Assembly: GCF_022346545.1 (NCBI RefSeq)
Contig: NZ_JAKRNU010000011.1
Coordinates: 87,479 to 151,478, forward strand
Direction of reading: 5' to 3'
Source of the DNA: Sporosarcina sp. ACRSM
GTDB taxonomy: Bacteria > Bacillota > Bacilli > Bacillales_A > Planococcaceae
DNA: 64,000 nucleotides
Part shown: positions 34,878-43,716 of the stretch, in pieces
Position numbering within the stretch: position 1 is the stretch's first letter
Layout of the letters: each line of letters starts with the position of its first letter
The notes under the pieces: generated by a model
What the model was told of the DNA's origin: nothing
What the model saw: the letters and a program-made list of their open reading frames with translations, nothing else
Database searches by the model: none
Made by a program: the position numbers and the translations under genes

Positions 34878-37328
34878 TTGAAAATACGAAGCATTAAATT
34901 CTGGATGATGATTTTAATTTTGCTAATGTGCGCCACAACGATGTCGTTATTCACGTTCTTATCTCAAAAGAATTTGAATGAAAGCCTTGAAAAAATGTAT
35001 AAAAACGAATCAGAATCGATTTTGACACACACATTGTTATCCTTTGAACATAGACTGTCCACTGTAGAAGATACGTTAGAACAACTTCGGCAATCACTTC
35101 TCGCGCTGAGTAAGTATCCAAGCGAAAAAGAGGAGATTGCCGCTTTCATCCAAGAACGGCAACAAAGTTTTCCTGTTAATGGACATATTATATACGGTTT
35201 GGAAAATGGAGATGTCTATCAAGGATTCGTTGATAAAATTCCGGATAGTTATAACCCTGTCGCTGAAGATTGGTATCAGTTCGCACTTAAAAACCCTAGT
35301 GAAGTATTTTGGACAGAACCGTATCTTGATTTTATAACGCAAGAAATCATCATTACTGCATCTAAGCCCATCATTACTCCTGAAGGGGTTCAAGGTGTCG
35401 TTGCGATCGACTTGAATCTAGCAGAGTTGAGTAATCAAATTAGTAACGCCAAAATCGGTGAAGACGGATTGGTCATGTTAATCAGTCGCAATGGCACCAT
35501 TTTAGCCAACCGAGAACATCATATGATCGGTGAGTTGCCATTCGGTGCACAATTTGCATCGATACGGGAAGCGTCACAGAGAGAATATATCCCGTATCTC
35601 ATTCAGGGCAAAGACTATCTTTTACGTTCCGATACGATTGGACAAAATGGCATGAGTATTATGGCCGCCATCAGTGAGAAAGAAATTGCTCAAAACCTCT
35701 TCATGCAGCAATTGCCTATTGTCATGAGTGGATTGCTTTGCTTCCTATTATTCGGATTCATTGCCTATTTGGTTGCGTTAAGAGGGGTTCGTCCACTCAA
35801 AAATCTCGGCTCGCTCATGGCTTCCGTGGAAAACGGGGATTATGATGTCCATGCCAAAGCAAATGATTACACCGAAATTGCACGCCTTTCAGCTGGATTC
35901 AACGCGATGATCCAGGCAATCAAAAAGCGTGATCAAGAACTCTTGATTTCCAATCGTGAACTGATCGCCGCAGAAGAAAAGTTACGTGGTAAATATGTAG
36001 AACTGAAAGAGTCTCAAAAAATATTAAAGGCAAGAGAAGAAAAAATCGAACAGTTGGCATCTAGAGATTCACTCACGGGATTGTTAAATCGAAGAAGTTT
36101 ACAAGAAACATTAACGGCATCACTTGAGCGCGAACAAAATGAGCACCTAAAAGCTGTCGTTTTCTTGGATTTGGACAATTTTAAAATGGTAAATGATTCA
36201 CTGGGCCACACATTCGGGGATCAGTTAATCGTCGAAGTGTCCCAAAAACTGACTTCGTTATCCCCTCAACAGAAGGAGGTCGCTCGAATTAGTGGAGATG
36301 AATTTATCGTATTGCTTCATGATGTAGAGTCCTTCGAGCATGCCGAGAACGTTGCAGAAGAAATCGTCCGTCTATTTGACGTACCCATTACCGTCGGATC
36401 GCGATTGCTCAACGTGACCGCCAGCGTCGGCGTGGCGCTGTATCCACTGCATGGTGAAACGGCAGAAGAATTATTGAAAGCCGCGGATATGGCCATGTAT
36501 CGGGCAAAAAGTTTAGGGAAAAATGGCTACCGGCTCTTTGATGAAGGGATTCAACGGGACATTGAGGAAAAACTGAAAATAGAGCGGGGAATTCGTGAAG
36601 CCTTGAACAATCATGAATTCGAGTTATTTTTTCAACCATTGTATAACACGGTTGAAGGGAGAAGTACAAGCGTTGAAGCGCTCTTAAGAAACCATTCACC
36701 GGCTCTTTCTGAATACAATACGTTCCAAATCATTCAAACAGCTGAAATGACAGGACAAATTGTCGACATCGATAAGTGGGTATTAGCAGAAGCATGCCAT
36801 GCAGTTCAGAGGATGAATGACATGATGAAGCAACCGATGCGTGTCGCCGTTAATATTTCCGCGATTCATATTATGCAACATGATTTTGTAGCTGGCGTCA
36901 AGCAAATCGTGGAAGACTCCGGCATTTCGCCCGAATGGCTTGAACTGGAAATCACGGAAACGTCCATGATGAATTCCTTTGACTCCAATAAGCTCAAATT
37001 AGAAGAACTGCGGGAAATGGGGATTTCCATTCATCTTGATGATTTTGGAACGGGTTACTCTTCCTTAAGTTATTTAAACAGTCTACCAATCGATCATGTA
37101 AAGATCGATAAAAGCTTTGTTGACGAAATGCTCCACTCAGAGAAAAATCGTAAGTTTATTGAAACCATCATTAAATTAGCGCATACGATCGGCTTACAAG
37201 TTGTGGCTGAAGGTGTAGAACATGAGGAACAGTTTGAAATGCTCGAACGCTTTAACTGTGAATTGATCCAAGGTTATTACATCAGTAAGCCGGTAAATTT
37301 CGAGGAAATTATCCGTATTCTCCAATAG
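34878..37328 (+). CDS. dCache-HAMP-GGDEF-EAL cyclic-di-GMP enzyme
   Basis: This 816-residue membrane protein has helices near residues 8-25 and 275-300 around a dCache sensor. HAMP follows (about 300-350), then a coiled coil, a GGDEF domain (about 390-555) and EAL (about 565-816). The GGDEF signature reads ISGDEF, a one-residue variant that can still be active. EAL catalytic motifs are intact: VEALLR, LDDFGTGYSSL, VKIDKSFV and VVAEGVE. The sensor has EDWYQFAL where the nearby chemoreceptor has QRPWYQNAL, so the ligand-contacting Arg is absent. It starts at TTG 34878 with GGAGGTGAG. It is probably co-transcribed with the PhnD-like lipoprotein. Confidence 0.88.
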   Translation: MKIRSIKFWMMILILLMCATTMSLFTFLSQKNLNESLEKMYKNESESILTHTLLSFEHRLSTVEDTLEQLRQSLLALSKYPSEKEEIAAFIQERQQSFPVNGHIIYGLENGDVYQGFVDKIPDSYNPVAEDWYQFALKNPSEVFWTEPYLDFITQEIIITASKPIITPEGVQGVVAIDLNLAELSNQISNAKIGEDGLVMLISRNGTILANREHHMIGELPFGAQFASIREASQREYIPYLIQGKDYLLRSDTIGQNGMSIMAAISEKEIAQNLFMQQLPIVMSGLLCFLLFGFIAYLVALRGVRPLKNLGSLMASVENGDYDVHAKANDYTEIARLSAGFNAMIQAIKKRDQELLISNRELIAAEEKLRGKYVELKESQKILKAREEKIEQLASRDSLTGLLNRRSLQETLTASLEREQNEHLKAVVFLDLDNFKMVNDSLGHTFGDQLIVEVSQKLTSLSPQQKEVARISGDEFIVLLHDVESFEHAENVAEEIVRLFDVPITVGSRLLNVTASVGVALYPLHGETAEELLKAADMAMYRAKSLGKNGYRLFDEGIQRDIEEKLKIERGIREALNNHEFELFFQPLYNTVEGRSTSVEALLRNHSPALSEYNTFQIIQTAEMTGQIVDIDKWVLAEACHAVQRMNDMMKQPMRVAVNISAIHIMQHDFVAGVKQIVEDSGISPEWLELEITETSMMNSFDSNKLKLEELREMGISIHLDDFGTGYSSLSYLNSLPIDHVKIDKSFVDEMLHSEKNRKFIETIIKLAHTIGLQVVAEGVEHEEQFEMLERFNCELIQGYYISKPVNFEEIIRILQ

Positions 37329-37336
37329 CATACATG

Positions 37337-37377
37337 AAAAATGCCAGGTATCCGACAATGGATATCTGGCATTTTTA
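37337..37377. terminator. Bidirectional terminator, GGTATCC variant
   Basis: AAAAATGCCAGGTATCC pairs with GGATATCTGGCATTTTT, between the GGDEF-EAL gene and the convergent yitT-like gene. Confidence 0.8.
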
Positions 37378-37409
37378 TGCGTCCGCTGGAGACAATAACT
37401 ATCAAACCT

Positions 37410-38285
37410 TTAATGAATATCCCTCTTCTTAAAGTTGCCGCCCTTCACTTCTGCCACATCATACACCGCCACAAAAGCTTGCGGATCGATTTCGTAAATG
37501 ATTTCTTTCATTTTGCTATCCTCTAGACGGTTGATAATACATGTAATTTCTTTGAACGTGGCGCTTGAATAGCCTCCTTCAATGACGTTATACGTTGCAC
37601 TGCGTCCTAAGCGATCCCGTATCGTTTCCACCATTATCTCCGGTTCACTTGTAATGATTTTAAACGTCTTCGATCCACTTAAACCTTCTTCAACAGTATG
37701 AATCACTTTGGAAGCGATAAAATAGGCGATTCCTGACATGAAAGCCCCTTGCAGACCAAAGACGAAAGAGACGACAATAAAGACAAATAAGTTTAAAAAT
37801 AAGATGAGATCACTCGTCCCAAACGGTAATTTTCGTGCAAGCAGGACAGCTAACATATCAATCCCATCCAACGCACCGCCATTTCGCAATGCAAGCCCCA
37901 TCCCAAAACCGATAATAATACCGCCGACAACTGTTACTAACAATGTATCCCCTTCAATAATCGTAGGGATGTGATGCATCACGCTCGTTCCGTAGGCGAG
38001 TGAAGCGATGCCGAGCACAGAATACAACGCGAAGCTTTTTCCTATTTGTTTATATCCTAAAAATACAAACGGTATATTGAGAACAGCAATTAATACACCT
38101 AACGGCAATCCGAATAATTGAGAACCAACGATGCTTAGCCCCGTTACACCTCCGTCTGACACGTTATTCGGGATTAAGATCGCCTCAAGTCCATAGGCGG
38201 TAATAAATGCTCCAAGGATCACTGCAATCGCACGTGACGCTCTTTTAAAATTCTTTGTTCTTTTGGGCTTTGTCATTTCAGCCAT
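37410..38285 (-). CDS. YitT-family membrane protein
   Basis: This 291-residue protein has five or six N-terminal helices of the YitT_membrane family (AITAYGLEAILIPNNVSDGGVTG, GLPLGVLIAVLNIPFVFLGY, RNGGALDGIDMLAVLL) and a C-terminal DUF2179 domain (residues about 210-290) with GGYSSATFKEITCIINR. Bacillales have many paralogues; transport is suspected but no substrate is established. GGAGG precedes ATG 38285, and the upstream frame extension to 38333 lacks one. Single gene. Confidence 0.88.
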   Translation of the reverse strand: MAEMTKPKRTKNFKRASRAIAVILGAFITAYGLEAILIPNNVSDGGVTGLSIVGSQLFGLPLGVLIAVLNIPFVFLGYKQIGKSFALYSVLGIASLAYGTSVMHHIPTIIEGDTLLVTVVGGIIIGFGMGLALRNGGALDGIDMLAVLLARKLPFGTSDLILFLNLFVFIVVSFVFGLQGAFMSGIAYFIASKVIHTVEEGLSGSKTFKIITSEPEIMVETIRDRLGRSATYNVIEGGYSSATFKEITCIINRLEDSKMKEIIYEIDPQAFVAVYDVAEVKGGNFKKRDIH

Positions 38286-38403
38286 ATCATTTCCTCCAGC
38301 CTTCATTTGAATTGAATTCGTAACCTTTCTCACAGTTGGATCAAGATCTTCCCCAAAGGTTTGAAATATCTATGTTGTTTATACGAGTGAAAGGGGTGAG
38401 AGG

Positions 38404-38508
38404 TTGCAAAAAATTTCACTAAGTAAATCGATGACCATATTACAAAATCCTCATTTATTCAAATGTCTTCCTGAATTTACATTCTTCCAATTAGGATGCG
38501 ATTTTTAG
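38404..38508 (+). CDS. Possible small protein (34 residues)
   Basis: A TTG start at 38404 is preceded by a strong ribosome site (AAAGGGGTGAGAGG). It opens a 34-codon frame, MQKISLSKSMTILQN and onward, ending with TAG at 38506-38508; it is rich in Phe and has two Cys. It lies alone on the plus strand in a 328-base gap between minus-strand genes and is followed by a terminator at 38560. No family is recognised; it may be chance. Confidence 0.25.
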   Translation: MQKISLSKSMTILQNPHLFKCLPEFTFFQLGCDF

Positions 38509-38559
38509 TTGTTATCATGCAATCGAAATCGGCTTGCATCATTATCCCAGGAAAACCGA

Positions 38560-38597
38560 AAAATCTGCCACAGAAAGACCCTGTGACAGATTTTTTC
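38560..38597. terminator. Bidirectional terminator after siderophore-binding protein gene
   Basis: AAATCTGCCACAG pairs with CTGTGACAGATTT, with T-runs on both strands. It ends the minus-strand binding-protein gene and could end the small plus-strand frame. Confidence 0.8.
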
Positions 38598-38613
38598 GAT
38601 TTTCTTTTTGAAG

Positions 38614-39564
38614 TTATTGTTTTGCGAGTACAGAAATTTTTTCTGCCATATCTTCCGCTTGGTGCAATACGGACAGTGCGTCTGAAGAGAAATAATAGTT
38701 CACTGGTATTTCAATTGCCCGACCGTTTTTCACAGCTTCTAAGTTTCTCCAAGTGACTTGTTCATCTGCTTTTTCTTCCGATTTGATATAAAAAATATAG
38801 TCCCCTTCAAAATCACCGACTGTTTCCCAAGATATTTGATAACTGCCGTGTGAAAAATCGCCCGCATCCATCAATTCTTTCACTTTGGGCGCAGGTTCCA
38901 TACCTAGAACCGTGAATAATGCTCGTCCTCCATTGACACTATTATCGGATACAAGATAGACATCTTTCGACGAAAGTGTATAAATCGTAAAGGTCGAGCC
39001 TTCAGGTACCGCGTCCGCTATTTTCTTTTGAGCTTCGTTTATACGCTTTTCAAAGTCTTTGTTAAAGGCTTCCGCTTCTTTTTCACGTCCTAAAAATTTT
39101 CCCATGGCCGTAATCTCATCTGGAACGGATGCATAATCCGTTTCAGAAAATACAATGGTCGGTGCAATTTTTTCGTATTTCTCCGCGTATTCTTCACTCC
39201 AAGTCACGATGAGATCTGGATTTAGATCTAGCACTTTTTCGATTGACGTAATGTCACCAATATCTTCAATTTCCCCTTCCTGATAATGCTGTTTAAGAAA
39301 TTCTGCATAGTCCAAATTATGCAGGACGCCTCCTACCGGTTGAATGCCTACCGCCAAAACTTGTCCAAGATACCAGTCCGTCACGACCCGCTCCGGATGT
39401 AAGGGAACTTCGACTTCACGACCGGCATCATCAATAACGATGCGTGTTTCGTTCGTTTTCGATTCCGTTTCTGCTTTCTCTTTTTCCTTCACCGTGTTTC
39501 CATTCGTTGAACAAGCGCCCAATAACAGTAATGCGGACAAAATGAATACAATTCGTTTTTTCAT
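38614..39564 (-). CDS. Siderophore ABC transporter substrate-binding lipoprotein
   Basis: This 316-residue lipoprotein (lipobox LGAC, Cys near residue 18) has a type III binding fold: RIVIDDAGREVEVPLHPERVV, then IEKVLDLNPDLIVTWSEEYAEKYEKIAPTIV and a C-terminal lobe with GDYIFYIKSEE. It resembles Btr- or FeuA-linked binding proteins for ferric siderophores. GAGGAAAA precedes ATG 39564. The gene lies 49 bases after an exporter-fold ABC transporter gene and close to a Btr-type activator. No FecCD permease is present in the window. Confidence 0.88.
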   Translation of the reverse strand: MKKRIVFILSALLLLGACSTNGNTVKEKEKAETESKTNETRIVIDDAGREVEVPLHPERVVTDWYLGQVLAVGIQPVGGVLHNLDYAEFLKQHYQEGEIEDIGDITSIEKVLDLNPDLIVTWSEEYAEKYEKIAPTIVFSETDYASVPDEITAMGKFLGREKEAEAFNKDFEKRINEAQKKIADAVPEGSTFTIYTLSSKDVYLVSDNSVNGGRALFTVLGMEPAPKVKELMDAGDFSHGSYQISWETVGDFEGDYIFYIKSEEKADEQVTWRNLEAVKNGRAIEIPVNYYFSSDALSVLHQAEDMAEKISVLAKQ

Positions 39565-39613
39565 TTGCTATTTTCCTCTTTTCCTATCCTATTTCCCTCA
39601 ACAGTAACAATCC

Positions 39614-41326
39614 TTATACATATTGGGCTTGGTGCAATCGACTGTACGTCCCGCCACTTCCCAACAGTTGCTCATGCGTCCCTTGCTCTTCCACTCCCTC
39701 TTTGGAGATGACTAAAATGCGGTCCGCATTTCGAATCGTCGCGAGTCGATGAGCAATGACGAGTGTTGTTCGCCCTGCGGATAACTCCGTTAGGGCCTGC
39801 TGAATAGCCGCTTCTGTTTCTGTATCTAACGCGGAAGTTGCTTCGTCTAAAATCAAAATCGGCGGATTTTTTAAGAACATGCGTGCAATGGACAGACGTT
39901 GTTTTTGCCCACCAGACAATTTCACACCGCGTTCACCAATGAACGTATCTAAGCCATCCGGCATTTCTAAAATAAAGTTTTCCATCTGTGCTTGACGCGC
40001 CGCATGCCAAATTTCTTCTTCTGTTGCATTGAGCTTGCCATAAGCAATATTTTCACGAATGGTTCCATCAAATAAAAATACATCTTGTTGAACGATGCCA
40101 ATATGTTGGCGCAGTGATTGGAGTGTCATATCGCGAATATCCATGCCGTCGATCGTTATACTGCCGGCTGTGACATCATAGAAGCGCGGAAGTAAATTAC
40201 AAATCGTCGTTTTCCCGCCGCCCGATGGACCGACTAATGCCACGGTTTCTCCCTGTGACACTGAAAAAGTGATATTCGTCAGCAAGTCTTCATTGCCCTC
40301 ATAAGCGAAATGTACATCGTGATAGCTGATGGTCCCTTCCACGCTGTCAATCGCTTGCGCGTTTTCGCGATCATCTACATCAGGCGGCGTATTCAATAGC
40401 TCCTGATAACGCTTAAAGCCTGCTACACCTTTTGGATACGTTTCGATGACCGAGTTAATTTGACGGATTGGGCTTAAGAAAATATTCGATAATAACACGA
40501 ATGCCATGAATTCACCAAATGTCATCGATTGATTGATTACGAACCATGTCCCGCAAGCTAATACGAAAATCGATACACCTTTCATTAAAATATGGCTGAC
40601 CGAAGCATTCCAAGCCATCACACGATATGTCTTCAATTTTGTTTGGCGGAACCGTTCGTTATTTTTAGCATAACGATTGATTTCATGGTCTTCATTGGCA
40701 AATGCTTGAACGACGCGTATGCCACTGACATTATTTTCAACACGTGCATTGAAATCTGCGATATCTTTAAACATTTGAGTGAATGCAACAGACATTTTTT
40801 GGCTGAAGTAAATGGACAAGCAAATCAAAAACGGAATGACGACAAATGTCAAAATCGCCAACTGCCAGTTAATCGATAGCATTAAGCCGAATGCGCCTAG
40901 CAATGTCATAACCGCGATAAATAAATCTTCAGGACCATGATGAGCAATTTCACCAATATCCATTAAATCATTTGTCATACGCGATACGAGATGACCGGTT
41001 TTATTATTATCAAAAAAGCGAAATGATAGCTTCTGGACATGATTAAATGATTCTTTTCGCATATCCGATTCGATATTAATCCCCAATTTATGGCCATGGT
41101 ACGTGACGACAAAATGGAAAATCCCGCTCAATACATAAATTGCGAATAACCCAATACAAGCGAGTAGAATCGCCCGCCAGTTCCCCGTTGGCAATAAATC
41201 ATCAATGACGCGATTCAACGCTAACGGAAAAGCCAGCTCCAATAATGCCGCGATGATGGCACATGAGAAATCGGCAATAAAAAGCCATTTATACGGCTTA
41301 TAATAAGCAAAAAATTGCCTGACCAT
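39614..41326 (-). CDS. ABC transporter, fused exporter-fold membrane and ATPase domains
   Basis: This 570-residue half-transporter has six helices (residues about 15-300) and a C-terminal ATPase with Walker A GPSGGGKTT, the Q-loop QQDVFLFDGTIRENIAYG, signature LSGGQKQRLSIARM, Walker B ILILDEATSALD and the H-loop AHRLATI. It would act as a homodimer. This fold normally exports lipids, peptides or drugs, but some members in iron loci (IrtAB, YbtPQ) import siderophores. The location between a siderophore-binding protein gene and a Btr-type activator suggests siderophore export or import. GAGGAGGTC precedes ATG 41326. Confidence 0.88.
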   Translation of the reverse strand: MVRQFFAYYKPYKWLFIADFSCAIIAALLELAFPLALNRVIDDLLPTGNWRAILLACIGLFAIYVLSGIFHFVVTYHGHKLGINIESDMRKESFNHVQKLSFRFFDNNKTGHLVSRMTNDLMDIGEIAHHGPEDLFIAVMTLLGAFGLMLSINWQLAILTFVVIPFLICLSIYFSQKMSVAFTQMFKDIADFNARVENNVSGIRVVQAFANEDHEINRYAKNNERFRQTKLKTYRVMAWNASVSHILMKGVSIFVLACGTWFVINQSMTFGEFMAFVLLSNIFLSPIRQINSVIETYPKGVAGFKRYQELLNTPPDVDDRENAQAIDSVEGTISYHDVHFAYEGNEDLLTNITFSVSQGETVALVGPSGGGKTTICNLLPRFYDVTAGSITIDGMDIRDMTLQSLRQHIGIVQQDVFLFDGTIRENIAYGKLNATEEEIWHAARQAQMENFILEMPDGLDTFIGERGVKLSGGQKQRLSIARMFLKNPPILILDEATSALDTETEAAIQQALTELSAGRTTLVIAHRLATIRNADRILVISKEGVEEQGTHEQLLGSGGTYSRLHQAQYV

Positions 41327-41391
41327 TGTTGTGACCTCCTCTTTTTATATAACGGACGCTTCACTTCCAGTATAGAATCATTGATCGAATG

Positions 41392-41428
41392 AAAAAAACT
41401 ACGCCAAATTTTTCAGCGTAGTTTTTTA
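41392..41428. terminator. Bidirectional hairpin downstream of btr-like gene
   Basis: AAAAAACTACGC (41393-41404) pairs with GCGTAGTTTTTT (41416-41427). On the minus strand it would end the btr-like transcript before the ABC transporter gene. Confidence 0.75.
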
Positions 41429-41447
41429 CGTTTCTATCACCGAAATC

Positions 41448-41462
41448 GAGAATCATTATCAA
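41448..41462 (-). promoter_or_regulatory. Fur-like box
   Basis: GAGAATCATTATCAA, read on the minus strand as TTGATAATGATTCTC, is a near match to the Fur consensus. It lies between the end of the btr-like gene and the terminator at 41392, about 120 bases before the ABC transporter gene. Its promoter is not obvious. Confidence 0.6.
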
Positions 41463-41516
41463 TTAAATGATAGCAAGCACCCTATTCAATTTCTATAGAC
41501 AAATCTCATTACTTCT

Positions 41517-43076
41517 TCATAGATAAATATCAGATTTTCGATTCCCAAGTAAATAGTCCATCTGAATCCCTAGCTGTGCTTCCAGAGCGACCCCTTCACT
41601 GGACCAAAAATCTTCAAGCCTTAACAGATGAACTTTTTGCCGTTTCATCGCAGGAAGGCTTTGCCATACTTCATTAAAAAAGCGATGCATCTGTTCCTTG
41701 TTATGTACGACAACAAACATTTCATCGGCTGCATAATGCGGCAGCTCTCTTTCTTCAATCAGTTTTCCTCGATTAGGGATCAATACTTCCTTTTCGATTG
41801 CAACATTCGGTTGGAGCCGTAACATTTCATAAATATTATAAGCACCCCTTGAACTGGATCGCCAAATTCCAACTCGGCCATGATTTCGTAATTCATACAC
41901 ACCGACAGTCGTTTCGGGAGAAAAAACGGAGCGTAAAGCGTATTGTGCCTCTGCTATTTTGTTCTCATAGTGATGGATCCATGCCTCGGCTTGTTCCTCG
42001 CGTCCCACTAATTTCCCAAGCATTCGTACTTCTTCCAAGCGATCATACGTATCCCACTCCAAAGCGATGACTGGCGCAACCTCTTCTAAACGGCGTACAT
42101 ACGATTTATCCGGATATTTAAAAACAGAAGCGATGATTAAATCCGGTTGCTGCTCGCCCCAACCGATGTTTTCTTTCAACCAATTATTTGAAAGTTGAAT
42201 CGCAGGCGCCACTTGAGGTTGAATCAATTCCGGCACATTGTAATAAGCCGTCAAAACTGCACTTGGCTTCAAGCCGGTTGCCAGTAATGCGCCTGTAAAC
42301 TGTAGCGTTGCCACATTTTCAATCCGAGCATGATCACGAAATTTACTCGGAGCCAATCCGACTTGCTGACGGAATTTACGGCTTAAATACAAGCTATCTT
42401 GATAGCCGACATGTCGGGCAATTTCCTGAATCGTTTGCGGGGAACTTAACAATTCAATCTTCGCTTTTTCCAATCGGAGATGCGATAAATATTCGTTAAA
42501 TCCCCAACCCGTCTCTTTTTTAAAGCTTTCCGAGAAATAATTCGCATTATAGCCAAATCGTTTAGCCACGAGCTCACGCGTCAAAGAATGATGGGCATAC
42601 TTTTTCATATACCGGATCACATCCTCGAACGCATGCTGTTTCACCTTGCGCTCATACGTTTCGTATGCGTGATGAATATGGACAAGTAATGTTTGAAAAT
42701 CATAGACGGCTTCACTTCTCCGAAGAGCTGCAAAAGCATCGACGACAGCCTGCGTCACACCTTCGTACCGAATAAATTCATGGATGAATCGCAAAGGATC
42801 CGCCTCGTAAACCAATCGGACCCCTTCATCGACTAAATGATAATTGCGGAAACGGACAAGCTGATATTCACCTTGCAGCACCTTAATTTGGATCGGATTA
42901 CGACCTTGAATAACGAGTAAAGAATCACTCCCTACAAGAAATGTACGGCGATCGACAACCACCTCCACTTCCCCCTCCGCCACATAGAGAATCATCGCTT
43001 GGTCTTGTGGAATCGTAGTATGCTGATTACTCACTTCTACGCCGACTACAGCATAGAGATGTTGTGGATAATTCAT
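41517..43076 (-). CDS. btr: Btr-like AraC regulator fused to siderophore-binding domain
   Basis: This 519-residue protein is an AraC-type activator with an N-terminal cupin-like part (residues 1-110), a double helix-turn-helix (about 160-265: LTRELVAKRFGYNANYFSESFKKETG, IQEIARHVGYQDSLYLSRKFRQQVG), and a C-terminal FeuA-like binding domain (about 265-519; GLKPSAVLTAYYNVPELI, VFKYPDKSYVRRLEEVAPVIAL). This layout is that of Bacillus Btr, which binds ferric bacillibactin-type siderophores and activates uptake genes. GAGGAGTGCG precedes ATG 43076. It is 62 bases downstream of a Fur-controlled small gene and upstream of an ABC transporter and a binding protein, its likely targets. Confidence 0.88.
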   Translation of the reverse strand: MNYPQHLYAVVGVEVSNQHTTIPQDQAMILYVAEGEVEVVVDRRTFLVGSDSLLVIQGRNPIQIKVLQGEYQLVRFRNYHLVDEGVRLVYEADPLRFIHEFIRYEGVTQAVVDAFAALRRSEAVYDFQTLLVHIHHAYETYERKVKQHAFEDVIRYMKKYAHHSLTRELVAKRFGYNANYFSESFKKETGWGFNEYLSHLRLEKAKIELLSSPQTIQEIARHVGYQDSLYLSRKFRQQVGLAPSKFRDHARIENVATLQFTGALLATGLKPSAVLTAYYNVPELIQPQVAPAIQLSNNWLKENIGWGEQQPDLIIASVFKYPDKSYVRRLEEVAPVIALEWDTYDRLEEVRMLGKLVGREEQAEAWIHHYENKIAEAQYALRSVFSPETTVGVYELRNHGRVGIWRSSSRGAYNIYEMLRLQPNVAIEKEVLIPNRGKLIEERELPHYAADEMFVVVHNKEQMHRFFNEVWQSLPAMKRQKVHLLRLEDFWSSEGVALEAQLGIQMDYLLGNRKSDIYL

Positions 43077-43138
43077 GACGCACTCCTCTTATGGATTCTC
43101 AATACCGTATTTACGATATTTTACTCAAATGCTTATTT

Positions 43139-43534
43139 TCAATTGTATACAGGTGTATACTTCATTTTTTCCTTAATACTCTGTACATCATTCAATTCGC
43201 CTGTGTACGAAAGGAAAGCTTTCCGATCTTGTTCGTCAAGTGCTTCATTCACCTTACTATTCAAGTAATTAATTTTTAACTCCAAGTCTAAAATGGAGCA
43301 AATGCTACCTTCACGATAGAGATTTTCAATATCCTCCACATGAATATAAAACTGGTATTCATTATTGAAAGCCATTAAAAAATACCACCCAAGACAATCG
43401 ATATACTTGCGCTCTTTTGTGAGAAACCAAATATCCCCTTGCTTAAACTCAACCGTGTATTCATGTCCTTGTCCCGGACAGCAACATCTGACCGGATGCT
43501 GAAACGTTTCCAGTATTATGAAATGTTCGTTCAT
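43139..43534 (-). CDS. Cysteine-cluster hypothetical protein under Fur control
   Basis: This 131-residue soluble protein has three consecutive cysteines, Cys17-19, in VRCCCPGQGHEYTVEF, plus Cys47 and a further Cys in GSICSIL. The rest is a beta-rich N-terminal half (GDIWFLTKERKYIDCLGWYFLMAF) and a helical C-terminal half (LDLELKINYLNSKVNEAL). GGAGGAGG precedes ATG 43534; the longer frame to 43555 lacks support. A good Fur box lies 42 bases upstream, and the btr-like gene follows, so it belongs to the iron-starvation block. I do not recognise the family; the cysteines suggest metal or Fe-S binding. Confidence 0.65.
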   Translation of the reverse strand: MNEHFIILETFQHPVRCCCPGQGHEYTVEFKQGDIWFLTKERKYIDCLGWYFLMAFNNEYQFYIHVEDIENLYREGSICSILDLELKINYLNSKVNEALDEQDRKAFLSYTGELNDVQSIKEKMKYTPVYN

Positions 43535-43575
43535 CTGTACGCCTCCTCCATACAATATAAATTTTCAACCTTATC

Positions 43576-43594
43576 GATAATGAGAATCATTTTC
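43576..43594 (-). promoter_or_regulatory. Fur box
   Basis: GATAATGAGAATCATTTTC matches the classical 19-bp Fur box GATAATGATAATCATTATC at 17 of 19 positions. It lies just upstream of the cysteine-cluster gene and should control it and the btr-like gene. Confidence 0.8.
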
Positions 43595-43716
43595 ACCACG
43601 ATGCTTTATAGACTATAATAACCCTATTTTCTGAAAAAAGATATTAATAACTTAGAATGGATTGCAAAAAGGCAGATGAATCGTATAAGATATCATCTGC
43701 CCCACATTCATGTATA

